Positions 33,561-42,621 of a stretch of 64,000 nt of DNA are shown here, piece by piece. The notes beneath the pieces were generated by a model. It had not been told where the DNA came from, ran no database searches, and saw nothing but the letters and a program-made list of their open reading frames with translations. This DNA is from Geothrix fuzhouensis (GTDB lineage Bacteria; Acidobacteriota; Holophagae; Holophagales; Holophagaceae), in assembly GCF_024609325.1 (NCBI RefSeq), contig NZ_JANHMQ010000002.1, positions 310,001 through 374,000 on the forward strand, read 5' to 3'. Numbering within the stretch: position 1 is the first letter of the stretch; each line of letters starts with the position of its first letter. The translations under genes and the position numbers were made by a program.

Positions 33561-33629
33561 TTGACTCCGGTTCCCTTAGTCAACTAAGGGTGACTACCAA
33601 GAGAATAGTCCGACGCATCAGACCGTCAA
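33561..33629. promoter_or_regulatory. divergent early/repressor promoter region with operator
   Basis: On the minus strand TTGACG (33624-33629), a 16-bp spacer and TATTCT (33602-33607) form a good early promoter. Downstream lies an 18-bp palindrome, CCCTTAGT-CA-ACTAAGGG (33573-33590). On the plus strand TTGACT (33561-33566) could be the -35 of the repressor gene, with the palindrome between it and its start. Repressor or Ner binding here would control both directions. Confidence 0.7.
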
Positions 33630-33647
33630 GGGTTGGGTCTTGAATTT

Positions 33648-34406
33648 ATGACTTTATTTGCAGCGCCAGACACCCCAGGGTTCCGCCTGCGCATGGCGAG
33701 GAAGGCCCTATCGAAGTCCCAGGAGGAATTCGGAACCCCTCTGGGCTATGGGAAAGCGCCTGTGTCCACCTGGGAGACGGGCCGTGTTGAGATCACGATC
33801 CTCATGGCCCAGGCGATTGAGTTCGTCTGGGGTATCCGCTTGCGGTGGCTCCTTTACGGAGAGGGCGAGCCTTGGGCCGACAAGGCTACCCAGTTGGAGC
33901 TGCAATCGCTCCCCACCGGGGAGGTTCTCGTGCGGCCCGAGATTGACGGCACCGCAACCTGTGGACCGGGCGGCGAGATCCATCGCCCCGGGCCTTTCGC
34001 ACCAACCCACCACCTGGACCGCACCCTAGCCGAGAAGCTCCTCAAGGATTCGGGTGGAGGCCGTGAGGAGGACCTGTTCTTCCTGCGCTGCGAAGGGGTG
34101 TCCATGGAGCCGACGATCCGCGACAAGGAGATCGTCCTGGTCAACACGGCCCTGGAGGGCCGGCTGCACCCGCGCAACAACGCCATCTATCTGGTACGCC
34201 GGTCCCCCAGCGGCAACGATGCCCGGGTGAAGCGCGTGCGCCTAGACCAGGAGCGCCGCCAGCTGGTGCTTTCGTCCGACAACCGCGCCTACACGCCGGC
34301 CATGATCGACCTCGACGGCATTCCCCTCCACCAGGTCGTCCTCGGCCGCGTCGTCTGGGTGGGCCGCGACCTCATCGACGGCGACCCGCCGGCTGAGGAC
34401 TGGTGA
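33648..34406 (+). CDS. phage repressor, HTH plus S24 peptidase domain
   Basis: 252 residues from the ATG at 33648; a TTG at 33633 in frame is the alternative. The N-terminal HTH (SKSQEEFGTPLGYGKAPVST, then WETGRVEI) resembles XRE proteins. The C-terminal LexA/CI-type domain has the catalytic Ser in RCEGVSMEPTIRDKEIVLV and a Lys in DARVKRVRL. It keeps the prophage silent and would be inactivated by RecA-stimulated self-cleavage. This differs from Mu c, which lacks the peptidase domain. Confidence 0.88.
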   Translation: MTLFAAPDTPGFRLRMARKALSKSQEEFGTPLGYGKAPVSTWETGRVEITILMAQAIEFVWGIRLRWLLYGEGEPWADKATQLELQSLPTGEVLVRPEIDGTATCGPGGEIHRPGPFAPTHHLDRTLAEKLLKDSGGGREEDLFFLRCEGVSMEPTIRDKEIVLVNTALEGRLHPRNNAIYLVRRSPSGNDARVKRVRLDQERRQLVLSSDNRAYTPAMIDLDGIPLHQVVLGRVVWVGRDLIDGDPPAEDW

Positions 34407-34709
34407 TATTCCATTCTTTTTGACGCGCCGCAGCCGGTCGTCGTTCAACCCGGTCTCAAGGCCGCTAAATCCCATTCTTTTTGAAAGATTCTCGCGTCAA
34501 TCCGCAGCCGACCGCGCAATCTTTCTGCAAAACCACCGCGGCCCGAATCTCGGTCCAAACCCGCGCCGAATCTGAGCCCAACCCCCGTCGCGCCCTATCC
34601 CCGTCTCAGAGAATCATTTCGACGGTTCACACTGATCGCCTGCCAGTATTTTCGTGACTTCAAATGTCCCTCTTCCCGCCACGAAGAAGCCGCCTTTCGG
34701 CGGCTTCAG
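34407..34709. other. prophage left end region with repeated transposase-site candidates
   Basis: No gene. The 13-mer CCATTCTTTTTGA occurs at 34411-34423 and 34472-34484 in the same direction, each followed by a CGC-rich stretch and later CCGCAGCCG. Direct repeats near the end are expected for MuA-type binding sites (L sites). Further GAATC-type repeats follow up to 34620. The exact phage/host junction cannot be placed from sequence alone. Confidence 0.5.
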
Positions 34710-34802
<93 letters not shown>

Positions 34803-34885
34803 AAGGTCTCCCAGATTACCGTTGGGAGCGGATCGGCACAAGGCTTCTTGCCCAGAGCCGCGCCCAGCCTTCAAGATGGAGGCAC

Positions 34886-34975
34886 GGAGGGATGGCCGAG
34901 CGGTTTAAGGCAACGGTCTTGAAAACCGTCGTGGGTGTGAGCTCACCGCGAGTTCGAATCTCGCTCCCTCCGCCA
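34886..34975 (+). tRNA. tRNA-Ser(TGA)
   Basis: The 5' end GGAGGGATGGCCGAGCGGTT, anticodon loop CTTGAAA with TGA, a long variable arm, T-arm AGTTCGAATCT and encoded CCA. Plus strand, 83 bp from the divergent tRNA-Ser(GCT). Confidence 0.95.
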
Positions 34976-34980
34976 CCTCA

Positions 34981-35003
34981 GCGCCCCGCGAATGCGGGGC
35001 GCC
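34981..35003 (+). terminator. hairpin after tRNA-Ser(TGA)
   Basis: GCGCCCCGC, loop GAAT, GCGGGGCGC, a strong GC hairpin six bases after the tRNA. It lacks a long T run. The same hairpin recurs at 35184-35206. Confidence 0.6.
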
Positions 35004-35019
35004 TTCATGAAGGCGTGGT

Positions 35020-35205
35020 GGGAGCGAGATTCGAAGTCACTGAATCGCTGGCAGGTAACCGCAGGTCCCAACAGCCCGGGGGGCTGTCGAGACCGTGAAG
35101 CGGTGTGCCAGCGATTCGTGCGACCGGAAGGGACGCCGCGGAGCGGTGGCCCTGGAGGGAATCTCGCTCCCTCCGCCACCCCAGCGCCCCGCGAATGCGG
35201 GGCGC
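35020..35205. repeat. duplicated tRNA-Ser 3' end with an inverted copy
   Basis: The 47 bp covering the 3' end of tRNA-Ser(TGA) and its hairpin (34956-35002) are repeated at 35159-35205 with one mismatch. An inverted copy of the T-arm (GGGAGCGAGATTCGAA) lies at 35020-35035, and between them GAATCGCTGGCA and TGCCAGCGATTC form a further inverted repeat. This may be the scar of an element that used the tRNA end as its attachment site. Confidence 0.7.
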
Positions 35206-35270
35206 GATCGTAGGCTCGTTGGATGATTGGCGTCCCGCGTTCCAACCATCCGAGCCCCGGGATCTCCAGG

Positions 35271-35951
35271 CTACGGCCGGTGGTCCCATCCCTCCGCCGC
35301 GCGGAAGCTGTGGTAACGCTCGTGGCCGAGGATGAGGTGGTCGGCCAGGGGCACGCCGAGGGATTCGCCGGCGGCCTGAAGGCGTCGGGTTAGCTGGATG
35401 TCCTCGCGGCTGGGGGCGGGATCGCCACTGGGATGGTTGTGGAAGGCCAGGGCGGTGCTGGCCCCGTAACGGAGGGCCTCGCGGAAGAACTCGCGGGGGC
35501 TGATGAGTGTGGCGGTGGCCGTGCCTTGGCTGAGGATGCGTTCGGCCAGCAGGTCGCCCTTGGCGTTGAGGGCCAACAAGCCGAAGCGCTCCTCGCTCCA
35601 ACCCTGGCAGCGGGGCAGGAGGTAGCTGCCTGCGGCACGGGGGCTGGTGATGCGCGGCCGATCAGACCCGCGCTGGGCGCGCCGGGTCAGTTCCAGGGCG
35701 GCCCAGAGCTGGCCGGCCTTGGCCGGGCCGAGGCCCGGCTGGTCCAGCCAGTCGTTCAGGCCCAGGGCCAGGAGGCCCGCGATGCCGCCGGTGCGGCCCA
35801 ACACGGTCTGGGCGAGTTCCACGGCGCTCTGGCCCCGCAGTCCCGTGCCCCACAGCAGGGCCAGCAGGTCCGCATCGGACAAGGTCTCGCCGTGGCCCGC
35901 CAGCAGGCGTTCCCGAGGGCGCTGATCGGGGGAAAGGTCCAGGATGCGCAT
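35271..35951 (-). CDS. radC: RadC-family JAMM protein
   Basis: 226 residues from the ATG at 35951. The N-terminal HhH region (LNDWLDQPGLGPAKAGQLWA) precedes the JAMM metal site: Glu before it, then FHNHPSGDPAPSREDIQLT with both His, Ser and Asp. RadC-type proteins are widespread; the role in DNA repair is disputed. ATGA overlap with the prepilin-like gene upstream. Confidence 0.9.
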   Translation of the reverse strand: MRILDLSPDQRPRERLLAGHGETLSDADLLALLWGTGLRGQSAVELAQTVLGRTGGIAGLLALGLNDWLDQPGLGPAKAGQLWAALELTRRAQRGSDRPRITSPRAAGSYLLPRCQGWSEERFGLLALNAKGDLLAERILSQGTATATLISPREFFREALRYGASTALAFHNHPSGDPAPSREDIQLTRRLQAAGESLGVPLADHLILGHERYHSFRAAEGWDHRP

Positions 35952-36451
35952 CAGACCCTCGTCCACTTCTGGCGATCCCGGTTCCACCGCAGTACCTGGA
36001 GCTTGCCCTGGCCAGACAGCCGCATGCACAGGGCCTCGCGGCCGTCGTTCAGGAACCAGGTGCTGGCCAGGGCCGTGTGGCGGGGGGTGACCGTGAGGAT
36101 GGGATGGGCCTCGCCCGTGCGGGTGGCCACCGTGGGCGCGTCCATGCCCGGGGGCAGCGGGATGTTGGCGGGCTTGCCCCACTTGATCCGGCGGCTGAGC
36201 TGCACCGCAAGATGCTCTCCGGCGCCGCTGGCCTGGCCCAGGGCCACGCTGACGTTGGTGCCCCGGGCCCGGGCGAGGCTGAAGGCCTGCTCCAAGCTGC
36301 CGCGGATCTCCTGGTGGGCCACGGCGAGGTCGAGGCTACCGGGATCCCATTGGGCCAGGCACACCACGCTCAGGATGGCGGCCACCGCCATGGAGACGGT
36401 GAGGTCCAGCAGGGAGGCTCCCCGTTGAGAGGCGCGGCAGCTCCGGAGCAT
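35951..36451 (-). CDS. pseudopilin-like protein (GspH/FimT type)
   Basis: 166 residues. After a short basic leader the segment RGASLLDLTVSMAVAAILSV is a prepilin-type N-terminus, with Asp replacing the usual Glu at position 5. The soluble domain resembles GspH/FimT minor pilins. It probably goes to the inner membrane and is cut by prepilin peptidase. The next gene upstream encodes a ComEA-like protein, so a DNA-uptake role is possible. Confidence 0.7.
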   Translation of the reverse strand: MLRSCRASQRGASLLDLTVSMAVAAILSVVCLAQWDPGSLDLAVAHQEIRGSLEQAFSLARARGTNVSVALGQASGAGEHLAVQLSRRIKWGKPANIPLPPGMDAPTVATRTGEAHPILTVTPRHTALASTWFLNDGREALCMRLSGQGKLQVLRWNRDRQKWTRV

Positions 36452-36460
36452 GGCCGCCCC

Positions 36461-36775
36461 CTACTTCGTGGCGGCCGCGGGTCGCGGCACGGGGGTGAGG
36501 GCCAGGTAGGGCTTGAGCTTGGCGTAGGACTTCTCGCCGATGCCCTTGACGTTCATCAGCTCCTCCGGTCGCTGAAAACCGCCGTGTTGCTTGCGGAAGG
36601 CCACGATGCGCTCGGCGGTCTTCTGGCCGACGCGGGGCAGCTGCATCAGCTCGGTGACCGAGGCCGTGTTGAGGTTCACGGCCCGCTGCGGGGCCCGCGG
36701 TGCGCGAACGGGCGCTGCGGAGAGGGGAAGCGCCAAGGCGAGCGCCAGGGCGAGAGAGGTGAAGGGGTTGGACAT
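36461..36775 (-). CDS. ComEA-like helix-hairpin-helix DNA-binding protein
   Basis: 104 residues. A signal peptide (FTSLALALALALPLSAAPVR) is followed by VNLNTASVTELMQLPRVGQK and FQRPEELMNVKGIGEKSYAK, the two HhH motifs of ComEA. It would bind incoming double-stranded DNA in the periplasm during natural transformation. GGAGGCAAC precedes the ATG. Confidence 0.9.
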   Translation of the reverse strand: MSNPFTSLALALALALPLSAAPVRAPRAPQRAVNLNTASVTELMQLPRVGQKTAERIVAFRKQHGGFQRPEELMNVKGIGEKSYAKLKPYLALTPVPRPAAATK

Positions 36776-36839
36776 GGTTGCCTCCTTTCAGGCAGTCATG
36801 TCCAATCGAGGGCTGTGCCAGTTTGTAAGCCATTTGTTT

Positions 36840-36970
36840 GCACATAAAAGATTTTATATATGAAAATATTTTGTTATTTAAATATGACAAAATAATATAA
36901 AAAAATAACAATTTACATTATTTCAATATTTATATTTTGTAATAAAATTTATGAAAATATTGAATAAATG
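36840..36970. other. AT-rich intergenic island
   Basis: About 130 bp with very few G or C (stretches such as TTTTATATATGAAAATATT) in a high-GC chromosome, between the divergent comEA-like gene and ahcY. It may hold promoters and UP elements for both; no single -35/-10 pair stands out. Confidence 0.5.
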
Positions 36971-37031
36971 ACATGAAATCAGATTGGAGGAATCCACCCT
37001 CATCCCTGTCGTCACCGCTATCCTTGAGAAG

Positions 37032-37140
37032 TCCGAGGAGCGCTGCAGGACCCCACAGATTGGCTGTGCGGGATCTCAGGCTCGGACGCTCTCGATCAGG
37101 AACGGCGCTCACCTCACCCCTGTCCGGGGTCGATGAGGTG
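37032..37140 (+). promoter_or_regulatory. SAH riboswitch
   Basis: The conserved core is present in order: CCGAGGAGCGCTGC, then CAGGCTCGG pairing with the first strand, then AACGGCGCTCAC, which forms the pseudoknot-like pairing with GAGCGC. It binds S-adenosylhomocysteine and turns on the gene that removes it. A hairpin, CACCCCTGTCCGGGGTCG, follows and may be the expression platform. The ahcY start is at 37182. Confidence 0.93.
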
Positions 37141-37181
37141 GGTCGTTCCACCCGTCGTCCTGGCCCTTCGTGGAGGTCCCC

Positions 37182-38579
<1,398 letters not shown>

Positions 38580-38603
38580 CACCATGCACGTTTCAGAAGA
38601 ACA

Positions 38604-38630
38604 GGGCGCCGCAAGGCGCCCTGTTCGTAC
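38604..38630 (+). terminator. terminator between ahcY and the caspase-like gene
   Basis: AACAGGGCGCC, loop GCAA, GGCGCCCTGTT is a perfect GC-rich hairpin between the two convergent genes and may serve both. Confidence 0.75.
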
Positions 38631-38646
38631 TGGGTGAAAGCCCTGA

Positions 38647-39525
38647 TCAGGTCGGCATCTCCGTGGGGAGCGGCGCCAGGTTGGGGGGGACTTCCACGGC
38701 CTTCATCACGGCGTGGCGGGTGACGGCCTCGCAGTCCAGCTGGGGAGTCTGCGTGAAGTGGGCGGCACTGAGGTCGGCGCGGATCTTGGCCAGCACCTTG
38801 GCCCGGGTGAGGTGGTTGCCGCTGGCCATGGCCTCGCGGCAGAAATGCCAGGTGAAGGCGCCGTGCCAGTCGCCCTGCATGAAGGCGTCCGCGGCGGTCT
38901 GGCTGTCCTTGCAGGCGGTCCACAGGATGTGGTGCGACAAGCCCTTCTCCAGGAGCTTGATGTGCCCGGGACGGGCCCGACGGTACTCGATGTCGCGGAA
39001 GGCTTCGATCGAGGGCGGCGGCAGGTAGCGGGGCTTGCGGTCCATGAGCAGATCCGCGGCCCGCAGGCCCGCGCCGCTGTGGGACGTGTCGAGCAGGATT
39101 TCCAGGATCACGGTCGGGGGCAGCTGCACGAACAGGTCGTGGAGTTCGTCGTCCACGATGAGGTGATCGCGGTCCCACTGAGGTCCGCTCTTGGCCAGGT
39201 CATGGGGGCAGAAGGCCTCATCGGCCCGATCGAATTCGTCGAGGTTCAGGTCCGGCACCTGGGTGCCATGACCCGCGAAGGTGAAGACCAGGTGGTTGTA
39301 CCGGCCGGCCAAGGCGCCCTCCACCATGCGCCGCAGCTCGTGCATGATGTTGGCTTTGGTGGCGGCCTGATCCGTCAACTGGATGATGTCGGAATCTTCG
39401 AAGCCCAGCAGATCCCTCAGCAGGGCGGCCATATCGCGGGCGTCGTTGACGCACCCGTTCAGGTTGGCCGCGGGGAAGTTCTGGTACTGGTTGATCCCGA
39501 TGCAAAGCGCGGTTCGATGCAGCAT
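38647..39525 (-). CDS. caspase-like (peptidase C14) protein with Ser at the catalytic Cys position
   Basis: 292 residues. The start TALCIGINQYQNFPAANLNG and CVNDARDMAALL are typical of bacterial metacaspase-like proteins, and His86 lies in VFTFAGHGTQ. The catalytic Cys motif, usually D-x-C-H-S-G, is here LLDTSHSGAG with Ser148 (codon TCC, one base from TGC). The C-terminal ILWTACKDSQTAADAFMQGD is also family-like. It may be an inactive homologue or an unusual hydrolase. No partner gene is adjacent. Confidence 0.85.
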   Translation of the reverse strand: MLHRTALCIGINQYQNFPAANLNGCVNDARDMAALLRDLLGFEDSDIIQLTDQAATKANIMHELRRMVEGALAGRYNHLVFTFAGHGTQVPDLNLDEFDRADEAFCPHDLAKSGPQWDRDHLIVDDELHDLFVQLPPTVILEILLDTSHSGAGLRAADLLMDRKPRYLPPPSIEAFRDIEYRRARPGHIKLLEKGLSHHILWTACKDSQTAADAFMQGDWHGAFTWHFCREAMASGNHLTRAKVLAKIRADLSAAHFTQTPQLDCEAVTRHAVMKAVEVPPNLAPLPTEMPT

Positions 39526-39745
39526 GGGAGCCTCCTAGGCTTGGCGCTCTTACTCGGGGGATGTGGGGACAGACGCGCCGCGCCCGTCCCCCTTAGGGGC
39601 AGCAGATCCTGGGTGGATCGGAGGACTGCGGCAGACCGCGCACATCCTGGAGGACTCCACCCTTCACGATAGGCCCGGGTTGCACCGGTTCAAGCGCGGG
39701 GCCCTTTTTCCGTACAATGGCTAGAGCTAGTTGCGGCGGAGTCCC

Positions 39746-40276
39746 ATGAGCGACGACAAAAAAGAACCTTGGCTGAACCTCCTGGCCCTGACGACGGTGA
39801 TTCTGGCGGTCTGCGCGACCTTGGCCACCTTCAAGGGCGGCGGCCACTCCACGCGCACCATGTTGAACCAGGCCATGGCCTCGGATCAGTGGGCCTATTA
39901 CCAGGCCAAGGGCATCAAGGGCAATCTCTACGAAGTCGAAGCCATGCGCCTGCGCCGGGAACTGGAACTCGCTCCGAAGGCGGCCCTGCCCGCCTTGGAG
40001 AAGAGCCTCGTCGATGTGGAAAAGAAGGTGGCCAAGTACGACAGCGAAAAGGCGGACATCCAGAACAAGGCCAACGGCTACGAGGAGGCGAAGGCCGACG
40101 CGCAGAAGCACGGAGCGGTCTTTGGATTCGCGGTGATCTTCCTCCAGATCGGCATCCTGCTCTCCTCCATCGCCGCCTTGCTCAATCAGAAGCCCGTCTA
40201 CTACCTGGGCCTGCTGGTGGGCGTGGTGGGCATCGTCTATTTCATCAACGGCTTCTATCTCTTTCTGCCGGCCTGA
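39746..40276 (+). CDS. DUF4337 membrane protein
   Basis: 176 residues from the ATG at 39746. A transmembrane helix at residues 12-30 (LLALTTVILAVCATLATF), a long charged helical loop (KSLVDVEKKVAKYDSEKADI) and two C-terminal helices (FAVIFLQIGILLSSIAALL; YYLGLLVGVVGIVYFINGF) match DUF4337. The function is unknown. It overlaps the Nudix gene (TGATG). Confidence 0.85.
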   Translation: MSDDKKEPWLNLLALTTVILAVCATLATFKGGGHSTRTMLNQAMASDQWAYYQAKGIKGNLYEVEAMRLRRELELAPKAALPALEKSLVDVEKKVAKYDSEKADIQNKANGYEEAKADAQKHGAVFGFAVIFLQIGILLSSIAALLNQKPVYYLGLLVGVVGIVYFINGFYLFLPA

Positions 40277-40719
40277 TGTGGGCCCTCACGGTCGCCGCCA
40301 TCATTGAGTGCGAGGGGCGCTACCTCGTGGTGGAAGAGACGGACGGCGCCTCGCCTGAGCGCGTCTTCAACCAGCCCGCGGGCCATGTGGAGCCCGGTGA
40401 GGGCCTTCTCGACGCCGTGCGCCGCGAGGTGCGCGAGGAGACCGGCCTGGTCTTCACCCCCGAGGCGCTGGTGGGCATCTACCAGCTCCAGGCCCGAAAC
40501 GGGAAGGACTACTGCCGCGTCTGTTTCCGGGGCACCGTGCCCGCAGGCGTCGAGGCTGTTCCCGAGGATCCGGAGATCCTCGGCTGCCGCTGGCTCAGCC
40601 GCGAGGAACTGGCCACCGCACCCCTGCGTTCGGGCCTCGTCTTGCAGTGTCTGGACGATGCCCGTGCCGGCGCCGCCTACCCGCTGTCGCTCTTGGAGGG
40701 CGTGCGGCGGGAGCGGTAG
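40276..40719 (+). CDS. Nudix hydrolase, NudJ-like
   Basis: 147 residues with a complete Nudix box: GHVEPGEGLLDAVRREVREE followed by TGL. FNQPAGHVEPGEG and the later YCRVCFRGTVP resemble the NudJ group, which acts on nucleoside and thiamine pyrophosphates. The substrate here is not known. Confidence 0.9.
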   Translation: MWALTVAAIIECEGRYLVVEETDGASPERVFNQPAGHVEPGEGLLDAVRREVREETGLVFTPEALVGIYQLQARNGKDYCRVCFRGTVPAGVEAVPEDPEILGCRWLSREELATAPLRSGLVLQCLDDARAGAAYPLSLLEGVRRER

Positions 40720-40722
40720 TCC

Positions 40723-41274
40723 TCAGCCTGGATGATTGGATTCGCCCAGCCCGCTTGAATCTTTGCGAGAGTCTGGCCCGGGGCTCGCGACGGAAGGCAC
40801 GGTCCGCTTGTGGTACCGGACCGCCGCCACCACCGACGTGAACAGGCCCGTGATCCAGGTGCCCAGGGCCCAGGCGAAGGCCCGGCCCAGCGTGGTCTGC
40901 ATGGGGCCCCCCGCCTTCATCACCGCCTCGATCTGCTCGGCGGTGAAGCCCTGTTGGGTCATCCTGAGCCGGCCCAGGGCCTCCATCTCCGCGAAGTAGC
41001 TGGGGAAGACCACCAGGGTGAAGAGCAGGCTCCCCACGAAAATGATGGCGGAGGCGATGACGGAGGCCCCCACGCCGTTCTGCACCTGGCGCAGGTAGCC
41101 CAAAGTGGCGGCGCTCCTGCGGAGCATCAGTACCAGGATGCCGATCTGCAGGGGGATCGCCAGCCACATGAGGAAGAGCAGGCTGGGGTGCCGGTACCAG
41201 CCCGTGAAGCCCATGACGAAAGTCCAGAGCACCACCAGGATGCCGAGGACGAGACCTGTGCGAACCGCCACCAT
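40723..41274 (-). CDS. DUF4199-like membrane protein
   Basis: 183 residues with four hydrophobic segments (TGLVLGILVVLWTFVMGFTG; LFLMWLAIPLQIGILVLMLR; VIASAIIFVGSLLFTLVVF; FAWALGTWITGLFTSVVAAV) and a charged stretch between the third and fourth (MEALGRLRMTQQGFTAEQIE). This layout is that of DUF4199. Function unknown. Confidence 0.75.
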   Translation of the reverse strand: MVAVRTGLVLGILVVLWTFVMGFTGWYRHPSLLFLMWLAIPLQIGILVLMLRRSAATLGYLRQVQNGVGASVIASAIIFVGSLLFTLVVFPSYFAEMEALGRLRMTQQGFTAEQIEAVMKAGGPMQTTLGRAFAWALGTWITGLFTSVVAAVRYHKRTVPSVASPGPDSRKDSSGLGESNHPG

Positions 41275-41283
41275 GCCATGCTC

Positions 41284-42027
41284 CTAGAAGACGTATCCGC
41301 CGCCGTTAACGGGGATCGTGGCGCCGGTGACGAAGCCGGCCCGGAGGACGCCAACCACGGCTTCGGCGATATCCTCGGCCTGACCGTTGCGCCGCAGAGG
41401 CGTGTGCTCGGCCGCGGCCTGTTTGTTCTTTTCCGGAAGGTTCGCCGTGGCATCGGTCAGGGTGAGGCCGGGGGCCACGGCGTTCACGCGAATGCCCATG
41501 GGTCCCAGTTCGAAGGCCAGGGCCCGCACGAAGCCCTCCAGTGCGGCCTTGGCGGCGCTGTGGGCGGAGAACCCCCAGCCAGGGTTGCGGGCAAGGCCAC
41601 TGGTGATGGCGATGATGGCGCCCTTCTTCCGTGCCAGCATCTGGGGCACCACGGCCCGACAACCGTGAAAGGCCGCCCCCATCTCACCCAGCACCTTGGC
41701 TTCGAAGGCCTCCCACGGGTATTCCAGGAAACCCTTCATGGGAAAGCTGACGGCGGCGTTGAGCACCAGGATGCCAATGGGTCCGAGCTCCGCCTGCACG
41801 GTGGCGGCCATCGCTTCCACCTGGGCCCGGTCGCGGGCGTCCGCACGCACGGCCAGGGCCCGCCCACCTGCGGCCTGGATCTCGGCCACCACGGCCTTTG
41901 CCGCAGCCTCCGAGCCGAAGTAGTTCACGGCCACCGCAGCGCCTTCCGCGGCCAAGGCCTTGGCTACGGCCGCTCCGATGCCGCGGCTGGCGCCGGTGAC
42001 GAGCGCGACGTTGCCCTTCATGGACAT
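41284..42027 (-). CDS. short-chain dehydrogenase/reductase with an altered active site
   Basis: 247 residues from the ATG at 42027 with GGAGG before it. The Rossmann motif VTGASRGIGAAVAKAL, NAAVSFPM and PGLTLTDATANLP place it in the FabG-like SDR group. The catalytic Tyr of YxxxK is replaced by His (FSAHSAAKAAL, codon CAC, one base from TAC). The conserved Ser (ITSGLARNP) is present. Either activity is weak or altered, or the protein has another role. Confidence 0.88.
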   Translation of the reverse strand: MSMKGNVALVTGASRGIGAAVAKALAAEGAAVAVNYFGSEAAAKAVVAEIQAAGGRALAVRADARDRAQVEAMAATVQAELGPIGILVLNAAVSFPMKGFLEYPWEAFEAKVLGEMGAAFHGCRAVVPQMLARKKGAIIAITSGLARNPGWGFSAHSAAKAALEGFVRALAFELGPMGIRVNAVAPGLTLTDATANLPEKNKQAAAEHTPLRRNGQAEDIAEAVVGVLRAGFVTGATIPVNGGGYVF

Positions 42028-42077
42028 GGAGCCTCCTTCTTCTCGATGGCTGATTCTCCGCCTGGCGTCAGATCGGC

Positions 42078-42578
42078 TCAAGCCTCGGCCAGATCCTGAA
42101 TGGCCATGCCCCCGGCACTGGTGGCATCGCCGGTGAGGGCCCGGCGCAGGTAGCCCGCCTGGCCCAGATGGAACGCGAGGTGGGCCTCCAGGTGCAGGAG
42201 AAATCGCCCGGTGGACATCCGGTGGCCACCGATGGGGACGGGAAAGGACGCAGTCAAAGCGGCCTCCGTCATCGCCGCCATGCCCGCTTCCACGGCCACC
42301 AGGCTGGCCTCCAACTCCCCGGCGACCGAGGCTCGAGTGCCCTCCCGCTGGGCGAATTCCCGCTCCCGCTGGCGCACATAGCCCGTGGCGCCCAGGACGG
42401 CGCCCACGAAGTGCTGGAGGTTGCCCGCCACGTGCAGGGCCACGTTTCCCGCGCTGTTGGCGATGCCCGGCACCGTGCGCCAGAGGGTGGCATCATCCGG
42501 GAACAACTCTACCTCGCGGATGAGGCAGCGCAGGTCGCGGCGGAACAGCAGGAGGAGGTCGGCGGCGAGGGGCGTCAT
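42078..42578 (-). CDS. DinB-family protein
   Basis: 166 residues from the ATG at 42578 (an ATG at 42587 is also possible). The four-helix DinB pattern is visible, with metal-ligand His in NVALHVAGNLQHFVGAVLG and HLEAHLAFHLGQAGYLR. These proteins are often thiol-transferases or detoxification enzymes; the substrate is unknown. Confidence 0.82.
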   Translation of the reverse strand: MTPLAADLLLLFRRDLRCLIREVELFPDDATLWRTVPGIANSAGNVALHVAGNLQHFVGAVLGATGYVRQREREFAQREGTRASVAGELEASLVAVEAGMAAMTEAALTASFPVPIGGHRMSTGRFLLHLEAHLAFHLGQAGYLRRALTGDATSAGGMAIQDLAEA

Positions 42579-42621
42579 GGCGACCATCCTAAACCCATTG
42601 CTCCTGTGGGATTCTGGGGGC

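Larger units (their letters stand above)
1..34600 (-). mobile_element. Mu-like transposable prophage (left part missing)
   Basis: Gene order from right to left matches transposable phages: repressor, Ner-like, transposase A, ATPase B, DUF3164, GemA, lysis, terminase, portal/MuF, protease/scaffold, capsid, tail. The right limit is not fixed. It lies after the repressor (34403) and two repeated 13-bp motifs (34411 and 34472), and before the tRNA-Ser at 34710. The other end is outside the window. The tape measure directly follows the tail tube and chaperones and no sheath gene is seen, so a non-contractile tail is likely. A cassette array interrupts the early operon at 20.78-24.27 kb. Confidence 0.9.

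Noticed and set aside
1-34600. Contractile (Mu-type) tail
   Set aside because: No sheath gene lies before the tube and tape measure; the frameshifted chaperones and tape measure follow the tube gene directly, as in non-contractile tails. Genes left of the window were not seen.
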